Below are positions 62,243 to 64,000 of a stretch of DNA of 64,000 nucleotides, piece by piece. A program made the position numbers and the translations under genes. The stretch is from NCBI GenBank assembly GCA_017409215.1, contig JAFQTD010000016.1, positions 1 through 64,000 on the forward strand. Direction: 5' to 3'. This DNA is from Alphaproteobacteria bacterium (lineage in GTDB: Bacteria > Pseudomonadota > Alphaproteobacteria > Rs-D84). The stretch's first letter is position 1, and each line of letters opens with the position of its first letter. A model generated the notes under the pieces. That model was not told the origin of the DNA, did no database searches, and saw only the letters and a list, made by a program, of their open reading frames with translations.

Positions 62243-62920
62243 TTAATCCTTTTTGTTTTTGGGTGGAATTTCTATAAACAATGATTTGAATTGTCCGTAT
62301 TTATCGCCAGTATCGCAAAAATCTTGCCATTGAAAATTATAGGCATTTTGCATAAACAAATCTGGTTTATCTTTAAGATGTTTGGAATTGGTGTCATTTT
62401 TTACATTCCACTTATGCCATCCAGACATTTTTTCGCCTTCAGTTGTCCTGAATGCATATGCCATAGAATTTGGGTTGCTTTTTGCACACCAAAACGACTT
62501 GTTGTTCGAGATAAAAATGCATACGCCTGATTTTGCGTATCCTTTATCAATTAACCATTCAATGCGATTTATATCTGCCCATACATGGTAACAATTATCA
62601 TCGTTTCCCTTGTGATCTGCCAACAGGTCTGATACAGGTATTTTTGTATTTTCATAAAGTTTTTCTGATTTTATCGGTCTGGTTTTATATTTCAATTCTA
62701 TGGGGTAAAAATCGCCGTCTTTGATGACCATTATATCTATGTGAATAATGCGTTGTTCGCCTGGCTTTTTAATTGGAAATTCCAAAATTATTTGTGCAGC
62801 ATTATTGAATATCTTGTGTAATTCAATTGCTAATGAATGTTGAAAATCTGCTTCCGAGACAAAGAACCTTTGTCTACTTATGCTAGAAAATGCTTCTTTA
62901 ATTCCGCTGATTACATCCAT
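62243..62920 (-). CDS. PD-(D/E)XK-like nuclease domain protein
   Basis: 225 residues. SEADFQHSLAIELHKIF supplies a helix with an early Glu, IIHIDIMVIKDGDFYPIELKYKT contains an Asp and the ExK-type E-L-K, the order of PD-(D/E)XK nucleases; CHVWADINRIEWL and FISNNKSFW follow. Such domains occur in defence and mobile-element proteins. It is the first gene of a tightly packed operon and starts 24 bases from the structured GC-rich segment. Ribosome site GGGGATAAAG. Activity inferred from motif spacing. Confidence 0.6.
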   Translation of the reverse strand: MDVISGIKEAFSSISRQRFFVSEADFQHSLAIELHKIFNNAAQIILEFPIKKPGEQRIIHIDIMVIKDGDFYPIELKYKTRPIKSEKLYENTKIPVSDLLADHKGNDDNCYHVWADINRIEWLIDKGYAKSGVCIFISNNKSFWCAKSNPNSMAYAFRTTEGEKMSGWHKWNVKNDTNSKHLKDKPDLFMQNAYNFQWQDFCDTGDKYGQFKSLFIEIPPKNKKD

Positions 62921-62943
62921 CTTTATCCCCGCATAAAATGTTG

Positions 62944-63150
62944 ACCGCCAACTAAGAATCGGCGGCCGGGGAGTTCCTAATCAGTTTATCATTGATTCCG
63001 TGGCTTTCGGGTTGCCCCTATTGTATGGCGCACGACTCCCCGACCATAACGTCAGGGACATTACGGTGCAAAAAGCACCGAAACATCAGTAATAACGATG
63101 CTTTCGCACCGGATAAACGGGCTAGGACAGCCCCGAACCCAACTCTCATT
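62944..63150. ncRNA. GC-rich structured intergenic segment, candidate RNA
   Basis: In AT-rich surroundings this segment is markedly GC-rich and self-complementary. CCGCC/GGCGG (62945-62965), AATCA/TGATT (62979-62997), CGGTGC/GCACCG (63064-63080, loop A5), GGGCT/AGCCC (63119-63133), and a long-range pair CCGGGGAGT (62966-62974) with ACTCCCCG (63035-63042) can form. It does not match tRNA, tmRNA, RNase P, SRP or 6S RNA by eye. Strand is uncertain; the minus strand would make it a leader of the PD-(D/E)XK-like operon. Confidence 0.5.
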
Positions 63151-63209
63151 GGATTCACCGAAAACATACCTTAAAACAATATAAAAATCAAGTTATTATA
63201 ACAACGAAT

Positions 63210-63974
63210 CTAGCATTTTGCATATTTAATGTATTTATAAGAAGAATGTGTTTGAATAAACGCGTTGATGTGTTTATTAATTATTTCCTTAGGTATAGAA
63301 TATATATCGTTCATTACGCCATTTATAAATGCACCGGCTAATATACCATAAACATTTTGCAATGCTAATTCATCATTTGCGATTGCATAATATTTACCGT
63401 TATTTTTCTTATGCGATTTTGGGTGAACTATTACGTTGCGTATTTCGCACAAAGCGTTACCCAGATTTTTATCTTGTTTTTGGGAATATTTTAGTATGCG
63501 TTTTATTTTTGTTTTCCATGATGTTGATAAATTTTCTGAAACAAAACCATCTATATCATTGTTTTTAGGTTTCCCTCGTAAGTTTTGTAAAGTTTCTATA
63601 TAAGAAATCAACATTACATAATCTTTTTGACCAATTATCGACTGATGCTCGTTCAACATATCTTCAATTCCTGTAATCAAATTATGCCAACCAGGTTCGT
63701 CATAGACACTTAACCACCTGTTAATTGATGTATTTAACAAATTATTATCTTTATTTATTACAAAATCCCTTATGGTTATTGGCATAAAAACATGTGATAA
63801 TTTTTTATGATTATGCACAGAAGAATAAGCAAAATCCCTGCAAAGCATAGGATATGCTTTGTGATATATTTTGTCATTTCTATCGTGTTTCACAACATCA
63901 ATCCAGCTAAAATTTATACCTATCTTACAATCTACTAAAAATTCTAAAAACAACCGCAACTTATGTTCAAGCAT
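63210..63974 (-). CDS. HEPN-like protein, 5' end uncertain
   Basis: 254 residues if started at ATG 63974, but the frame stays open to the window edge and no ribosome site is clear, so the true start may be outside. The C-terminal helical part has EIRNVIVHPKS, an R-x4-H motif of HEPN ribonuclease-like domains. This arrangement (variable N-terminal part plus C-terminal HEPN) resembles ApeA-type defence proteins, though the match is by motif only. It is the next minus-strand gene upstream of the structured segment. Confidence 0.5.
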   Translation of the reverse strand: MLEHKLRLFLEFLVDCKIGINFSWIDVVKHDRNDKIYHKAYPMLCRDFAYSSVHNHKKLSHVFMPITIRDFVINKDNNLLNTSINRWLSVYDEPGWHNLITGIEDMLNEHQSIIGQKDYVMLISYIETLQNLRGKPKNNDIDGFVSENLSTSWKTKIKRILKYSQKQDKNLGNALCEIRNVIVHPKSHKKNNGKYYAIANDELALQNVYGILAGAFINGVMNDIYSIPKEIINKHINAFIQTHSSYKYIKYAKC

Positions 63975-64000
63975 TCTATAAATAGAGAATTTGTTATAAC

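Larger units (their letters stand above)
55481..64000. mobile_element. Putative second integrated element, right end outside the window
   Basis: The block begins at a tRNA-3'-end-like scar and holds a terminase module, an OLD-type nuclease, a PD-(D/E)XK-like operon and a HEPN-like gene. No core gene is recognised after 55.2 kb. No integrase is visible, so it would have to lie beyond 64000. The boundary is inferred from the scar and gene content. Confidence 0.45.

Noticed and set aside
62992..63174. Plus-strand 60-residue frame in the GC-rich segment
   Set aside because: It is explained by the hairpin-rich sequence; no ribosome site and no protein-like composition.
62930..63180. Retron, group I/II intron or tmRNA
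   Set aside because: No reverse transcriptase or intron ORF nearby and no conserved intron core, tmRNA tag or tRNA-like domain could be found.

Overview
The window is AT-rich bacterial DNA. Its housekeeping genes (fabI, rsmA, recR, a SPOR-tailed D,D-carboxypeptidase, folA, rph, an RNase E/G gene, argS, rho) fit an alphaproteobacterium. The many small exported proteins, the surface-type leucine-rich-repeat proteins and the phage module ParB-methyltransferase / DUF5681 / terminase suggest a host- or gut-associated alphaproteobacterium (RF32- or Holosporales-like). That placement is inference; no rRNA or other taxonomic marker lies in the window.

Layout. 1-9.1 kb: the 3' end of an LRR surface protein, fabI, a KefB-type antiporter, rsmA-recR, a penicillin-binding protein, folA and two exported proteins. 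9.2-16 kb: an accessory patch with two paralogues of an unnamed family carrying a cysteine-centred HCHGA motif, a putative zinc metalloprotein, lrgAB and small unknowns. 16-24.2 kb: rph, a flippase-like membrane protein, RNase E/G with a long leader, a 751-residue unknown and an MFS transporter. 24.3-33.4 kb: tRNA-Lys, tRNA-Arg, a frameshifted pseudogene, a five-gene ABC-2 exporter operon ending in a TolC-type channel gene, argS and two small coupled genes.

33.58-49.19 kb is a probable integrative island in the 3' end of tRNA-Pro(TGG). A 19-bp direct repeat of the tRNA end marks both edges, and a large serine recombinase with its usual DUF2924 partner lies at the tRNA side. Cargo: a short RlmN/Cfr-like radical-SAM protein; a three-gene cluster (AlaRS-like protein, radical-SAM/histidine-phosphatase fusion, S51 peptidase); a KAP-family membrane NTPase; a DUF5681 + ParB-methyltransferase pair; a T5orf172/DUF4357 nuclease; an HNH-like protein; and a lipoprotein behind a structured leader RNA.

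49.3-55.2 kb returns to core-like sequence: exported proteins, an overlapping Rz/Rz1-like spanin pair, a coiled-coil/LRR surface-protein pair, rho and a methyltransferase. From about 55.48 kb to the window end a second accessory block begins behind another tRNA-3'-end-plus-hairpin scar. It carries an OLD-type ATPase/TOPRIM nuclease, a complete ParB-methyltransferase / DUF5681 / TerL module without visible virion genes, a four-gene operon led by a PD-(D/E)XK-like protein, a GC-rich structured intergenic segment and a HEPN-like protein.

The strongest candidates for undescribed biology are the AlaRS-like/radical-SAM-phosphatase/peptidase cluster, the cloverleaf leader RNA near 44.9 kb, the HCHGA family, and the structured segment near 63.05 kb.
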